The translations under genes and the position numbers were made by a program. From F22 sp963675625 (GTDB taxonomy: Bacteria; Bacteroidota; Bacteroidia; Bacteroidales; Bacteroidaceae), in NCBI GenBank assembly GCA_963675625.1, contig OY776497.1, positions 1,426,001 through 1,490,000 of the forward strand: 64,000 nt of DNA, written 5' to 3'. The notes beneath the pieces are model-generated. The model was not told where the DNA came from. It worked only from the letters and a program-made list of their open reading frames with translations, and did no database searches. This document shows positions 8,331 to 16,493 of this stretch, one piece after another (the first letter of the stretch is position 1; each line of letters begins with the position of its first letter).

Positions 8331-9857
8331 TTAATCTACAGGATTTGAAATAATTGAATAGAGTTTATCGATATCTACATGGTTACGCACATGCTGTGCA
8401 AGTGCATCATATTGTCGTGATTTATAGGTCTGATAATCTTCTTTTTCGCCACTGATATCTTGCAAAATATCATTATATGGTGCCAATAAATAGTCAATAA
8501 CTACTGTATTATCCAATAATCCATGTATATAACTTCCCATGCAACGATGTGGAATACCAAGCCCTTCTTTTGTTCCATCAGACAAAGTGTTCAACCATTC
8601 GAAAGATGCTAAATCTGAAGTACTAGAATCTCGACGAATGGTTTCGCCTTGATGAATCTCATAACCAGCGCAATAATTTTGAGATTTATCCGTTGATATT
8701 GAAAATTCAAATTGTACTTGTCTCGTCACCTTATCGCCTTGAAGAATAGTATCTGTGGGAAGAATACCCAATCCGTCAATCATAGGAATATCTCCTTCCT
8801 GTTGCATGGGATCGGCAATCGTGCATCCCATCATTTGATATCCTCCGCATATTCCGACAACTTGTTTCCCAGCATGGTATTGCTTCATGATTTCAGAAGC
8901 TAATCCCTTGCTCCTCAGTAAAGACATATCATGAATAGTATTCTTACTACCAGGAATAACAATAATATCTGCTTTTGCTAGTTCTTCTGGCTTATCAGTA
9001 TAGTATTGGTGCACACGATTATCATTGGCTAACGCTGAGAAATCTGTAAAATTGGCCATATGACGAAGCAAAACAACCGCCACATTGATTTTAGAATCTT
9101 GAGAAGCTGTTTTTGTTTTCTCATCTAATATAACTGAATCTTCTGCCTCAATATCAATACCTTGATAGTAAGGAATCACACCTAAAACAGGCACACCACA
9201 TAGCTCTTCTATTTTCTGTATACCAGATTGAAACAAAGAGATATCTCCACGAAATTTATTGATGATAATGCCACTCAAGTGCTTTCTTTCTTCTGGAGTG
9301 AGTAACATCACAGAACCATATAAACTAGCAAACACACCTCCTCTATCAATATCAGCAACCAAAATAACATGAGCTCCTGCATGAATAGCCATAGGCATAT
9401 TAACTAGGTCACGTTGACGAAGATTAATTTCACTAATTGATCCTGCTCCTTCCATCACTATGGGTTGATAACGTGCTTGTAATCTATCAAAGGCAGCATA
9501 GACTTCGGCACGTAAAAAATCATGTCCTTCGGCACGATAATATTCTTTGGCAGAACGATTTCCTATTGCTTTCCCATGAAGCACAACTTGAGATTTCATA
9601 TCACCAGTTGGTTTTAATAGTAGTGGATTCATGTCTGTATGACAAGGCACTTGCGCTGCTTCTGCCTGTACGGCTTGTGCACGACCTATTTCAAAACCTT
9701 CTGGAGTGGCATATGAATTGAGAGCCATATTCTGAGCTTTAAATGGCGCTGGGGTGTAGCCATCCTGTTTTAGGATACGACAAAATGCGGCAGCAACGAC
9801 GCTCTTTCCAACATCGCTCCCTGTTCCTGCCAACATAAAAGGATATAATTGCTTCAT
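8331..9857 (-). CDS. cbiP: Adenosylcobyric acid synthase (CbiP/CobQ)
   Basis: A 508-aa cytoplasmic amidotransferase that amidates four side chains of the corrin ring using glutamine and ATP. The N-terminal P-loop-like motif is AGTGSDVGKSVVAAAFCRIL (10-29), followed by PFKAQNMALNS. The region VMEGAGSISEINLRQRDLVN and the VADIDRGGVFASLYG block are typical. The C-terminal half is a triad glutaminase domain: VIPGSKNTIHD, VVGICGGYQMMG with the nucleophilic Cys (about residue 340), and a late His in MGSYIHGLLDN. It is first in the minus-strand run; 95 bp separate it from divergent cobU. No riboswitch fits in that gap, so this operon may not be B12-controlled at its start. Confidence 0.95.
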   Translation of the reverse strand: MKQLYPFMLAGTGSDVGKSVVAAAFCRILKQDGYTPAPFKAQNMALNSYATPEGFEIGRAQAVQAEAAQVPCHTDMNPLLLKPTGDMKSQVVLHGKAIGNRSAKEYYRAEGHDFLRAEVYAAFDRLQARYQPIVMEGAGSISEINLRQRDLVNMPMAIHAGAHVILVADIDRGGVFASLYGSVMLLTPEERKHLSGIIINKFRGDISLFQSGIQKIEELCGVPVLGVIPYYQGIDIEAEDSVILDEKTKTASQDSKINVAVVLLRHMANFTDFSALANDNRVHQYYTDKPEELAKADIIVIPGSKNTIHDMSLLRSKGLASEIMKQYHAGKQVVGICGGYQMMGCTIADPMQQEGDIPMIDGLGILPTDTILQGDKVTRQVQFEFSISTDKSQNYCAGYEIHQGETIRRDSSTSDLASFEWLNTLSDGTKEGLGIPHRCMGSYIHGLLDNTVVIDYLLAPYNDILQDISGEKEDYQTYKSRQYDALAQHVRNHVDIDKLYSIISNPVD

Positions 9858-9952
9858 GATGATAAACGGCCTATTTGTATTTCAAATGACAAAGGTACAA
9901 AAAGCACAGTTTTTAAATGCCTGTACTTTGATTTTTTTGTATTTTTGTATCC

Positions 9953-10465
9953 ATGAGAAAAATAACATTAATCACTGGTGGAGCTCGTAGTGGAAAATCT
10001 ACTTATGCAGAAAAGATGGCCCTGCATGTGGAACAACCTGTATACATTGCTACTGCTCGAATATGGGATGATGAGTTTGCACAAAGAATTGCTATACATC
10101 AAGCACGAAGAGGAGATAAATGGACAAATATTGAGGAAGAAAAAAAACTCAGCAATCATTGTTTTACTCAACGAACTATTCTTGTTGATTGTGTGACTTT
10201 ATGGTCAACCAATTTCTTTTTTGATGCTGGAGGAAATACCCCTCTAGATGATATTTTAGAAGAGATTAAAGAAGAATTTATTAGATTTACTCAAGAGGAT
10301 AATCATTATATTTTTGTAACAAACGAAATTGGATTGGGAGGAACTTCTGTTGATAAAGTACAGCGTCGTTTTACGGATTTACTTGGATGGGTCAACCAAT
10401 TTATAGCTACACAAGCTGATGAAGTGATTATGATGATTAGCGGAATTCCTATGACAATAAAATAA
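9953..10465 (+). CDS. cobU: Adenosylcobinamide kinase / guanylyltransferase
   Basis: A 170-aa bifunctional enzyme that phosphorylates adenosylcobinamide and then adds GMP, the activation step of nucleotide-loop assembly. The P-loop ITGGARSGKSTYAEKMA is at the N-terminus (about 6-22). YIATARIWDDEFAQRIAIHQ and the His in that helix (GMP attachment site in the family) follow. ILVDCVTLWSTN and FVTNEIGLGG match the remaining family blocks. Length is normal. First of the plus-strand trio cobU-cobT-cobS, with an 18-bp gap to cobT. A TATTTTTG sequence at 9940-9947 could be a -7 box, but it lies so close to the ATG that the promoter position is unsure. Confidence 0.95.
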   Translation: MRKITLITGGARSGKSTYAEKMALHVEQPVYIATARIWDDEFAQRIAIHQARRGDKWTNIEEEKKLSNHCFTQRTILVDCVTLWSTNFFFDAGGNTPLDDILEEIKEEFIRFTQEDNHYIFVTNEIGLGGTSVDKVQRRFTDLLGWVNQFIATQADEVIMMISGIPMTIK

Positions 10466-10483
10466 CCATATATATATACAACA

Positions 10484-11569
10484 ATGAATCCAATAAAAAC
10501 TCATGTAGAACAACCAAATTTTTCAATATCAATACCGTGTACTACTATTAGAAAAGCATTACAAGAAAAAATTGATCACTTGTCAAAGCCCAAAGGATCT
10601 TTGGGGATGTTGGAAAATATTGCGCTTGAAATAGGATATATTCAACAAAGCTTACATCCAAGTTTACAATCTCCTACTCATATCATATTTGGTGCTGACC
10701 ATGGGATTGAACAGGAAGGAGTCAGTTTTACTCCAAGAGAAGTAACATGGCAACAAATGATTCATTTCACTAAAGGTGGTGGCGGAGTGAATATATTTTG
10801 TGATCAACATCATTTTAATCTCAAAGTTGTAGACACTGGTATAGATTATGATTTTCACCCTGATCTATCTATTATAAACAGAAAAATAGCTTACGGCACA
10901 AAAAACTTTCTTCACGAACCAGCTATGAGCGAAAAAGAAATGTATCAAGCATTATGGACTGGTATCGAAATGGTTGATAACACTCACGCAGAAGGATGCA
11001 ATATAATTTGTTTTGGCGAAATGGGTATTGCTAATACTTCACCTTCTGCTATATGGATGTCTATATTAGAAAATATTGATTTAAAAGAATGTGTTGGAGC
11101 TGGATCTGGTTTGTGTAATGCTGGTATTACTCACAAACTACAAGTTATTTTACAAGCTGTGGATAACTATAAAAAATCCATGACAAATACAAAAGATACA
11201 TGGACAATTATGCGTTATTTCGGTGGATTTGAAATGGTCGCAGCTGTGGGAGCAATGTTACATGCAGCCGAGAAAAAAATGATCATTATGATTGATGGTT
11301 TTATTATGAGTAGTTGTTTATTAATGGCTAAACATCTCCACCCGGCAGTTATGAATTATGCAATATGTTGTCATGAAGGAGATGAAAAAGGTCACAAACG
11401 ATTATTGCAAGCTCTTGGAAAATCACCTATACTACATCTTGGGATGCGTTTAGGTGAAGGAACTGGTGCTTTGTGTGCTTACCCTATTCTACAATCTGCT
11501 GTAAAAATGATTAACGACATGGATAGTTTCGATAATGGGAAAGTTTCTGATTATATCCACAATAAATAA
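10484..11569 (+). CDS. cobT: Nicotinate-nucleotide:5,6-dimethylbenzimidazole phosphoribosyltransferase
   Basis: A 361-aa enzyme that makes alpha-ribazole phosphate (or its analogue with another base), the lower-ligand nucleotide. Characteristic blocks are KIDHLSKPKGSLGMLENIA near the N-terminus, FGADHGIEQEGVSFTPREVT, GGGGVNIFC, VDTGID, FGEMGIANTSPSAI, and the C-terminal HLGMRLGEGTGALCAYPIL whose Glu is the catalytic base in the family. The region GFIMSSCLLMAKHLHPAVMN is also conserved. It sits between cobU and cobS with gaps of 18 and 9 bp, so it is co-transcribed. Base use in this gene is more AT-rich than the flanking minus-strand genes, but no sign of transfer beyond that. Confidence 0.95.
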   Translation: MNPIKTHVEQPNFSISIPCTTIRKALQEKIDHLSKPKGSLGMLENIALEIGYIQQSLHPSLQSPTHIIFGADHGIEQEGVSFTPREVTWQQMIHFTKGGGGVNIFCDQHHFNLKVVDTGIDYDFHPDLSIINRKIAYGTKNFLHEPAMSEKEMYQALWTGIEMVDNTHAEGCNIICFGEMGIANTSPSAIWMSILENIDLKECVGAGSGLCNAGITHKLQVILQAVDNYKKSMTNTKDTWTIMRYFGGFEMVAAVGAMLHAAEKKMIIMIDGFIMSSCLLMAKHLHPAVMNYAICCHEGDEKGHKRLLQALGKSPILHLGMRLGEGTGALCAYPILQSAVKMINDMDSFDNGKVSDYIHNK

Positions 11570-11578
11570 AACAATAAC

Positions 11579-12400
11579 ATGACTAGCTCTAATGAATCTT
11601 CAACAACAGACCAATTATTGGCTGGGCTTACACTTTTTACACGCTTTCCATTTTGGAAAATCAAAAAGATTCCTGCAGATGCTTTCAAAAGGGCTGTTGA
11701 ATGGTGGCCATTAGCAGGATGGTTTACAGGAGGTGCTATGACAATAAGTTACCTAATAGCATCACAACTGTGGACAGTTCACATAGCTCTTTTAATTCCT
11801 CTTGTTGTACGTATTTTATTAACTGGAGCTTTACATGAAGATGGACTAGCTGATGTATGTGATGGATTGGGAGGTGGAACTACTCCATCAAGACGGCTTG
11901 AAATCATGAAAGATAGTCATATTGGTACATATGGAGTACTAGGGCTGATTGTGTATAACTTACTTATATACTGTACTTTGTTAAGTGCATATAAACATAT
12001 ACATTGGATGATCTTTCTTATTTTTGATCCTGGATGTAAAGCTATTTCTACACAATTAATAAACATTTTGCCCTACGCACGTCCTGTTGAACAAAGCAAA
12101 ATACAAGCTGTATACCAACGTATTTCTTTTATGGCTTCTCTTCGTGCTATATTTACAGGATTATTACCATTACTACTATGGATTGTATGGAATACTACAC
12201 ACGGAATAGCTCTTTCTCGTGTTATGATCAGTTATGCACTCCCTATGTGTATACCTATTTTCGTTCTATTAATTTTGACTTCTCTATACAAGAAAAAAAT
12301 TGGAGGGTACACGGGAGATTGTTGTGGAGCAACTTTTTTACTATTAGAATTATCTGCTTTTCTAAGTTGGAGTGCAATAGATAATCTAGGTATTATGTAA
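11579..12400 (+). CDS. cobS: Adenosylcobinamide-GDP ribazoletransferase (cobalamin synthase)
   Basis: A 273-aa polytopic inner-membrane protein that joins adenosylcobinamide-GDP to alpha-ribazole (phosphate) in the last assembly step. The active-site motif LHEDGLADVCDGLGGG (about 92-107) is the Mg-binding DGLAD..DG signature, followed by RRLEIMKDSHIGTYGVLGLI. Several long hydrophobic stretches (about 50-80, 120-140, 185-240) are membrane helices, and the C-terminus has GGYTGDCCGAT. It closes the cobUTS run. An alpha-ribazole phosphatase (CobC), often next in this order in related genomes, is not present before the following ROK gene. Confidence 0.94.
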   Translation: MTSSNESSTTDQLLAGLTLFTRFPFWKIKKIPADAFKRAVEWWPLAGWFTGGAMTISYLIASQLWTVHIALLIPLVVRILLTGALHEDGLADVCDGLGGGTTPSRRLEIMKDSHIGTYGVLGLIVYNLLIYCTLLSAYKHIHWMIFLIFDPGCKAISTQLINILPYARPVEQSKIQAVYQRISFMASLRAIFTGLLPLLLWIVWNTTHGIALSRVMISYALPMCIPIFVLLILTSLYKKKIGGYTGDCCGATFLLLELSAFLSWSAIDNLGIM

Positions 12401-12556
12401 AATTCTCACTTATAGCAAACTAAAAAAGTCAAATTCTTATTCTCAGAGAAAGATTATCTTATCTTTGATTTGTATTATTGACACATTTCCATTAATTTCG
12501 TGCACATTACCTAAATCGACCTAATTATAACAATCTATATAATACCCATTTCAAAA

Positions 12557-13531
12557 ATGAATGCAAGTAGTTTACAAAAGCCCTATGTAGTCGGCATGGA
12601 CATAGGCGGAACAAATACCGTATTCGGTATTGTTGATGCTCGAGGTGAAATCCTAGCATGTGATAAAATTAAAACTGGTAATTATGCCACTGCAGAAGAG
12701 TACGTTAGTGCTGTATGTAATGTATTAGTTCCATTAATAGAAAAGACATGTGGTGTGGATAAAATCAAAGGTATGGGCGTAGGTGCTCCTAATGGAAACT
12801 TCTACAACGGTACCATTGAATATGCTCCCAACCTTCCTTGGAAAGGTGTTATTCCATTAGCTCAAATGTTTGAAGAACGCGTAGGCGTACCTTGTGTGTT
12901 AACTAATGATGCCAATGCGGCTGCAGTGGGTGAAATGACTTATGGTGCTGCTCGCGGTATGAAGAATTTTATCATGATTACCCTAGGTACAGGTGTTGGT
13001 TCTGGTATCGTTATCAACGGTCAAGTGCTTTACGGACATGATGGTTTTGCTGGAGAATTAGGACACACTATTATTCGTCGTGAAAATGGTAGACTTTGTG
13101 GTTGTGGCCGCAAAGGTTGTCTTGAAGCATATTGTTCTGCAACTGGTGTTGCCCGTTCAGCCAAAGAAATTGTAGCTAGCGCGACACAAGAAACAATATT
13201 GAGCAAAATACCAGTAGACGAAATCACATCTAAGGATGTTTATGACGCAGCAGTTCAAGGTGACAAGGTAGCACAAGAAATATTTGATTATACAGGTAAA
13301 ATTCTTGGTGAAGCCATTTGTGACTTTATTGCCTTTTCTAGCCCTGAAGCTATTGTCCTTTTCGGTGGTTTAGCTAAAGCAGGTAAATATATCATGGATC
13401 CTATCCAAAAAACAATGGACGAAAACATGTTGACTATCTTCAAGGGTAAAGCAAAATTAATTCCTTCAGAATTAAAAGATAGCGATGCTGCTGTTCTTGG
13501 TGCAAGTGCACTAGCTTGGGAAATTAAGTAA
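12557..13531 (+). CDS. ROK-family glucokinase
   Basis: A 324-aa cytoplasmic sugar kinase, probably glucokinase, phosphorylating glucose with ATP. Motifs in order: GMDIGGTNTVFGIVD (phosphate-binding loop, 13-27), GVGAPNGNFY, LTNDANAAAVGEMTYG with the catalytic Asp of NDAN, MITLGTGVGSGIVINGQVLY, then GELGHTIIRRENGRLCGCGR and KGCLEAYCS. The CxCGxxGCxE zinc site of the ROK family is intact. The gene is alone between cobS and a strong terminator. A possible -7 box TATCTTTG lies at 12460-12467, with no clear -33 partner. Exact sugar preference cannot be read from sequence. Confidence 0.88.
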   Translation: MNASSLQKPYVVGMDIGGTNTVFGIVDARGEILACDKIKTGNYATAEEYVSAVCNVLVPLIEKTCGVDKIKGMGVGAPNGNFYNGTIEYAPNLPWKGVIPLAQMFEERVGVPCVLTNDANAAAVGEMTYGAARGMKNFIMITLGTGVGSGIVINGQVLYGHDGFAGELGHTIIRRENGRLCGCGRKGCLEAYCSATGVARSAKEIVASATQETILSKIPVDEITSKDVYDAAVQGDKVAQEIFDYTGKILGEAICDFIAFSSPEAIVLFGGLAKAGKYIMDPIQKTMDENMLTIFKGKAKLIPSELKDSDAAVLGASALAWEIK

Positions 13532-13585
13532 TTTTGAGCTGTTACTTAATAAAAACAACAATAGTTTTTAATATCAACTTACTAT

Positions 13586-13625
13586 TGGTCTCCAATAACT
13601 TACAGTTTTGGAGACCATTTCTTTT
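13586..13625 (+). terminator. Intrinsic terminator after ROK glucokinase
   Basis: Perfect 10-bp stem (13586-13595 TGGTCTCCAA with 13608-13617 TTGGAGACCA), 12-nt loop, then a T-rich tail (TTTCTTTTAT). It lies 54 bp after the glucokinase stop and 20 bp before the next gene start, so the phosphatase gene needs its own promoter or read-through. Confidence 0.85.
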
Positions 13626-13644
13626 ATAAACAAAAGATTAAATT

Positions 13645-14124
13645 ATGAACGATTTTATATCCCCTACTAGTATTTTATTTGTATGTCTCGGTAATATATG
13701 TCGTAGTCCAACAGCACAAGGTGTCATGGAAAACATTGTAAAAAATACTCCTGGACTAAATCATATAAAAATTGATTCTGCGGGAATATTAAACGTTCAC
13801 CAAGGTGAACTACCAGATTCACGAATGAGGACACATGCAGCTAAACGTGGCTACTATTTAACTCATTTAAGTCGCCAAGTACGTATAGAAGATTTTAACG
13901 ATTTTGATTTAATTCTAGGTATGGATGATAAAAACATATCTGACTTAATAAAATTAGCTCCTACTATAGAAGATGAGCAAAAAATAAAAAGAATGACTGA
14001 TTATGTTGTTGAAACAACAATGGATCATGTGCCAGATCCTTACTATGGTGGGTCAAAAGGATTTGAACTAGTTCTAGATATTATTGAAGACTGCTGTAAA
14101 GGACTTGTAAATACTTTATATTAA
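13645..14124 (+). CDS. Low-molecular-weight protein-tyrosine phosphatase
   Basis: A 159-aa cytoplasmic phosphatase of the LMW-PTP family. The P-loop FVCLGNICRSPTAQGVME contains the signature C14-x5-R20-S21, with the nucleophilic Cys and the phosphate-binding Arg. The general-acid Asp is in VPDPYYGGSKGFE (about residue 131). The middle carries GYYLTHLSRQVRIEDFNDFD and LILGMDDKNI, typical of the family. It follows the glucokinase terminator and has no kinase or exopolysaccharide partner next to it, so its target is unknown. Confidence 0.92.
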   Translation: MNDFISPTSILFVCLGNICRSPTAQGVMENIVKNTPGLNHIKIDSAGILNVHQGELPDSRMRTHAAKRGYYLTHLSRQVRIEDFNDFDLILGMDDKNISDLIKLAPTIEDEQKIKRMTDYVVETTMDHVPDPYYGGSKGFELVLDIIEDCCKGLVNTLY

Positions 14125-14146
14125 AGACTTTAATTTAGTATGGAGC

Positions 14147-14209
14147 AAAAAAAAGGAGTCACACCTGACTCCAACCTTGTTAACCTTAAATCTAATACTA
14201 TGAAAAACA
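14147..14209 (-). ncRNA. Candidate small RNA, cassette 1
   Basis: On the minus strand a consensus promoter (TTTG at 14245-14242, 19-bp spacer, TATATTTG at 14222-14215) is followed by about 63 nt and an intrinsic terminator. The terminator has a 7-bp stem GGAGTCA/TGACTCC with a GGTG loop and eight U residues (14154-14147). There is no reading frame. The core reads TTTTTCATAGTATTAG then ATTTAAGGTTAACAAGG and closely resembles cassette 2 at 18622-18701. It lies between convergent genes with no other use for these signals. The opposite strand shows a 24-codon frame starting at ATG 14200, considered and set aside. Confidence 0.6.
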
Positions 14210-14440
14210 CAGTACAAATATACGGCTTTATTATTAAGGAACAAACTTTTCAAAAACAAAAACGTGTTATATAGCATGATTTAACTAAATAGCCCATTTT
14301 TAACTTGAAAACTTTTATTTTTTCACACTATAAACGTAAAAACACAGACAGCTATATAAATTAGATAAAGAATATACTATTTTTTTACATGCCATTCCAA
14401 ATAACTCGATGTATTTAAGTATAGTATAAAACATAACCTA

Positions 14441-15220
14441 TTAATATGAAACATCTACATCTAATCCTGTTTCCTTTCTAACGCGATCAGCAATTGAATC
14501 TAAAATAGCCTTAGAAGCTTTTTGAAGACCTTTTGAAGGTGTTTCTCTATCAATAGTATAAATCATTACCTTTTTAGGATTAATTTCTTGTAGGGTATTT
14601 ATCCACGGTGTGACGTAATAATCACGAGTATTGTCTACGTTAAATCCATCAACTTCACCTTGTACAAACATCGTTTGTATTATACAGTCTTTTCCAAAAG
14701 CTTTCATTTTGTCAATGATATCATTTAGATTATAGTCTCCTTTTGGGCAATCCACTCTATCAATATATTCTTTATCAACTGTATCCAGTTTAATACAATT
14801 GTTATCTACTAAAAGTAGTGCTTTAAATACATCTTCTTTTATAATGCGAGAACCATTGGTTAAAACAGATATTTCACAATTAGGAGCATAAGTATCTCTT
14901 ATTCGAACAGTTTCCTGTATTATCCATAAGAAATCTGGATGTAATGTGGGTTCTCCATTTCCTGCGAATGTTATTACATCGGGCAATTCCCCCTCTTCAC
15001 TCATAGATGCCAATTTTAAACTTAATACTTCTATAACGTGTGTTTTTTCAGGAAATCCACTTTTAGTTTGAGTTTTCTTATTCAATCCACATTCGCAATA
15101 TATACAATCAAAAGAACAAATTTTACCATCAGCAGGTAATAAATTTATTCCTAAAGACACCCCAAAACGACGTGACTGTACTGGTCCAAATACTGGAGAA
15201 GAAAATAATTTTGTTGCCAT
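14441..15220 (-). CDS. Radical SAM protein, unknown substrate
   Basis: A 259-aa radical SAM protein. The cluster motif is C35-x3-C39-x2-C42 (KICSFDCIYCECG), preceded by FGPVQSRRFGVSLGINLLPA, a block typical of a small Bacteroidetes radical SAM group. SAM-binding features follow: DVITFAGNGEPTLHPDF (GGEPT-like), ISVLTNGSRI and NCIKLDTVD. No extra cysteine-rich cluster domain is evident. Position beside the oriC-like gap and divergent from a TrmH-like gene gives no functional clue. The family is certain; the reaction is unknown. Confidence 0.85.
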   Translation of the reverse strand: MATKLFSSPVFGPVQSRRFGVSLGINLLPADGKICSFDCIYCECGLNKKTQTKSGFPEKTHVIEVLSLKLASMSEEGELPDVITFAGNGEPTLHPDFLWIIQETVRIRDTYAPNCEISVLTNGSRIIKEDVFKALLLVDNNCIKLDTVDKEYIDRVDCPKGDYNLNDIIDKMKAFGKDCIIQTMFVQGEVDGFNVDNTRDYYVTPWINTLQEINPKKVMIYTIDRETPSKGLQKASKAILDSIADRVRKETGLDVDVSY

Positions 15221-15332
15221 TGTATTATGTATTAATCAATTGTGTAATTCTCAGTCTATTACTACTAATAGACCTATTTCCTTAACTTCGTCCAGAGTTT
15301 AATAAACTCCATTGTTTAGTAATTAGTTCATG

Positions 15333-15772
15333 TTATCCACTTATATGCACATACTATTATTATTATGTATTTGATTTTTCTGTTTAAATAAAAAACCTAT
15401 AAGAATAATATAGTGCTGTGGATTTGTTGAAAGTCTGTGGGATATTTTCTTGTTTTTGAAGTTATCCTTTTTAGAGGTGTAGATTATACACATAAAAATA
15501 CACATAGGAAATTTGCTTATATAGAGAGGATTGCTCCTATTTATATAGAACTATACACAGTTTGTTTATTACTTACAAAGGTATAAAACTATTTTAGGTA
15601 TTGGTGTGGATAAACTTGTTTTTTTAGGTAGAAACTTCATGCAAAACTCAGCAGTTTTAAAATTTGTATGATTCAATGTTTTGTGTATACAATGCAGATT
15701 AGCAATATTCCAAATATATTTTTTCAAAATCTTTGCAAGAGATATACTCAAGTTTTGCACGGGTTATCTACA
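15333..15772. other. AT-rich gap with many DnaA-box-like sites (oriC candidate)
   Basis: The 592-bp space between divergent genes (15221-15812) has no plausible gene. It is strongly AT-rich and holds a perfect DnaA box TTATCCACA (minus strand, 15605-15613) plus near matches: TTATCCACT 15333, TTATACACA 15484, CTATACACA 15551, GTATACACA (minus, 15682-15690) and TTATCTACA 15764. Looser matches are at 15417 and 15436. Such clustering with AT-rich DNA between divergent genes is what bacterial origins look like. dnaA itself is not in the window, and the call is unproven. Confidence 0.4.
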
Positions 15773-15788
15773 TATGTTTGTATCTTTG
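15753..15788 (+). promoter_or_regulatory. Promoter of trmH-like gene
   Basis: TTTTG at 15753-15757 and TATCTTTG at 15781-15788, 23 bp apart, match the Bacteroidetes promoter with a slightly long spacer. The predicted start near 15795 leaves a leader of about 30 nt before ATG 15825. Confidence 0.55.
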
Positions 15789-15824
15789 CATATGCTATAT
15801 TCAATCATTTAATTGTCACTACAT

Positions 15825-16367
15825 ATGAGTCATCAGAAATTATCTATTCGTGAATTGCAACGTATAAGTACTGAAGAATTTAAAGGGGTAAAAAAACTTC
15901 CTCTGATTGTTGTCCTTGATAATATACGAAGTTTACACAATATAGGTGCTATATTTCGTACTTGTGATGCTTTTCGTATTAGTCAGATTCATTTGTGTGG
16001 TTTGACTGCTAAACCTCCTCATGCGGAAATACATAAGACAGCTTTAGGAGCAGAGTATAGTGTTGATTGGAAATATTACGACAATACTATAGAGTCAATT
16101 CACGCTTTGAAAGCTATAGGATATACTTTATTAGCTGTTGAACAGGCTAAAGACAGTATTATGCTTGATAGACTACAATTAGATCCCACAAAAAAATATG
16201 CAATAATTATGGGAAATGAAGTAAAAGGTGTGCAACAACAAGTCATTGATATATGTGATGGTTGTATAGAAATTCCTCAATATGGTACTAAACACTCTTT
16301 GAATGTATCGGTTTCTGCTGGTATGGTTATTTGGCAGTGTTTCACTCAATTACCATTGGAAGAATAA
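15825..16367 (+). CDS. TrmH-family (SpoU) RNA 2'-O-ribose methyltransferase
   Basis: A 180-aa SPOUT-class methyltransferase acting on tRNA or rRNA with S-adenosylmethionine. The three SpoU motifs are present: LDNIRSLHNIGAIFRTCDAF (motif 1, with the Asn and catalytic Arg), KYAIIMGNEVKGVQQQVID (motif 2) and IEIPQYGTKHSLNVSVSAGM (motif 3). It has no N-terminal RNA-binding extension, so it is the short TrmH/TrmL type. The ATG at 15825 (MSHQKLSIREL) was preferred over an in-frame TTG at 15813. Target nucleotide cannot be told from sequence. It is a single gene closed by a strong terminator. Confidence 0.9.
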   Translation: MSHQKLSIRELQRISTEEFKGVKKLPLIVVLDNIRSLHNIGAIFRTCDAFRISQIHLCGLTAKPPHAEIHKTALGAEYSVDWKYYDNTIESIHALKAIGYTLLAVEQAKDSIMLDRLQLDPTKKYAIIMGNEVKGVQQQVIDICDGCIEIPQYGTKHSLNVSVSAGMVIWQCFTQLPLEE

Positions 16368-16399
16368 GATATGAACATAGATATGTACAAATGCAGAAA

Positions 16400-16440
16400 A
16401 CGAGTAACAAACTGAATATTGTTTGTTACTCGTTCTTTTA
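16400..16440 (+). terminator. Intrinsic terminator after trmH-like gene
   Basis: Perfect 13-bp stem (16400-16412 with 16421-16433, ACGAGTAACAAAC arm), 8-nt loop, then TCTTTTAT. It stands between convergent genes, 33 bp past the methyltransferase stop. Confidence 0.88.
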
Positions 16441-16493
16441 TGATGATACCTCAATAATAATGAGATCTTTTACAGGATTGTATACAAAGTTGG

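Noticed and set aside
9858..9952. Second B12 riboswitch between cbiP and cobU
   Set aside because: Only 95 bp, without any of the conserved blocks; too short for the class.
14200..14274. 24-codon plus-strand frame (starts MKNTVQIYGF) over the first sRNA-like cassette
   Set aside because: Very short, no ribosome-binding sign, and its start overlaps a strong opposite-strand promoter-terminator unit. Kept only as an alternative.
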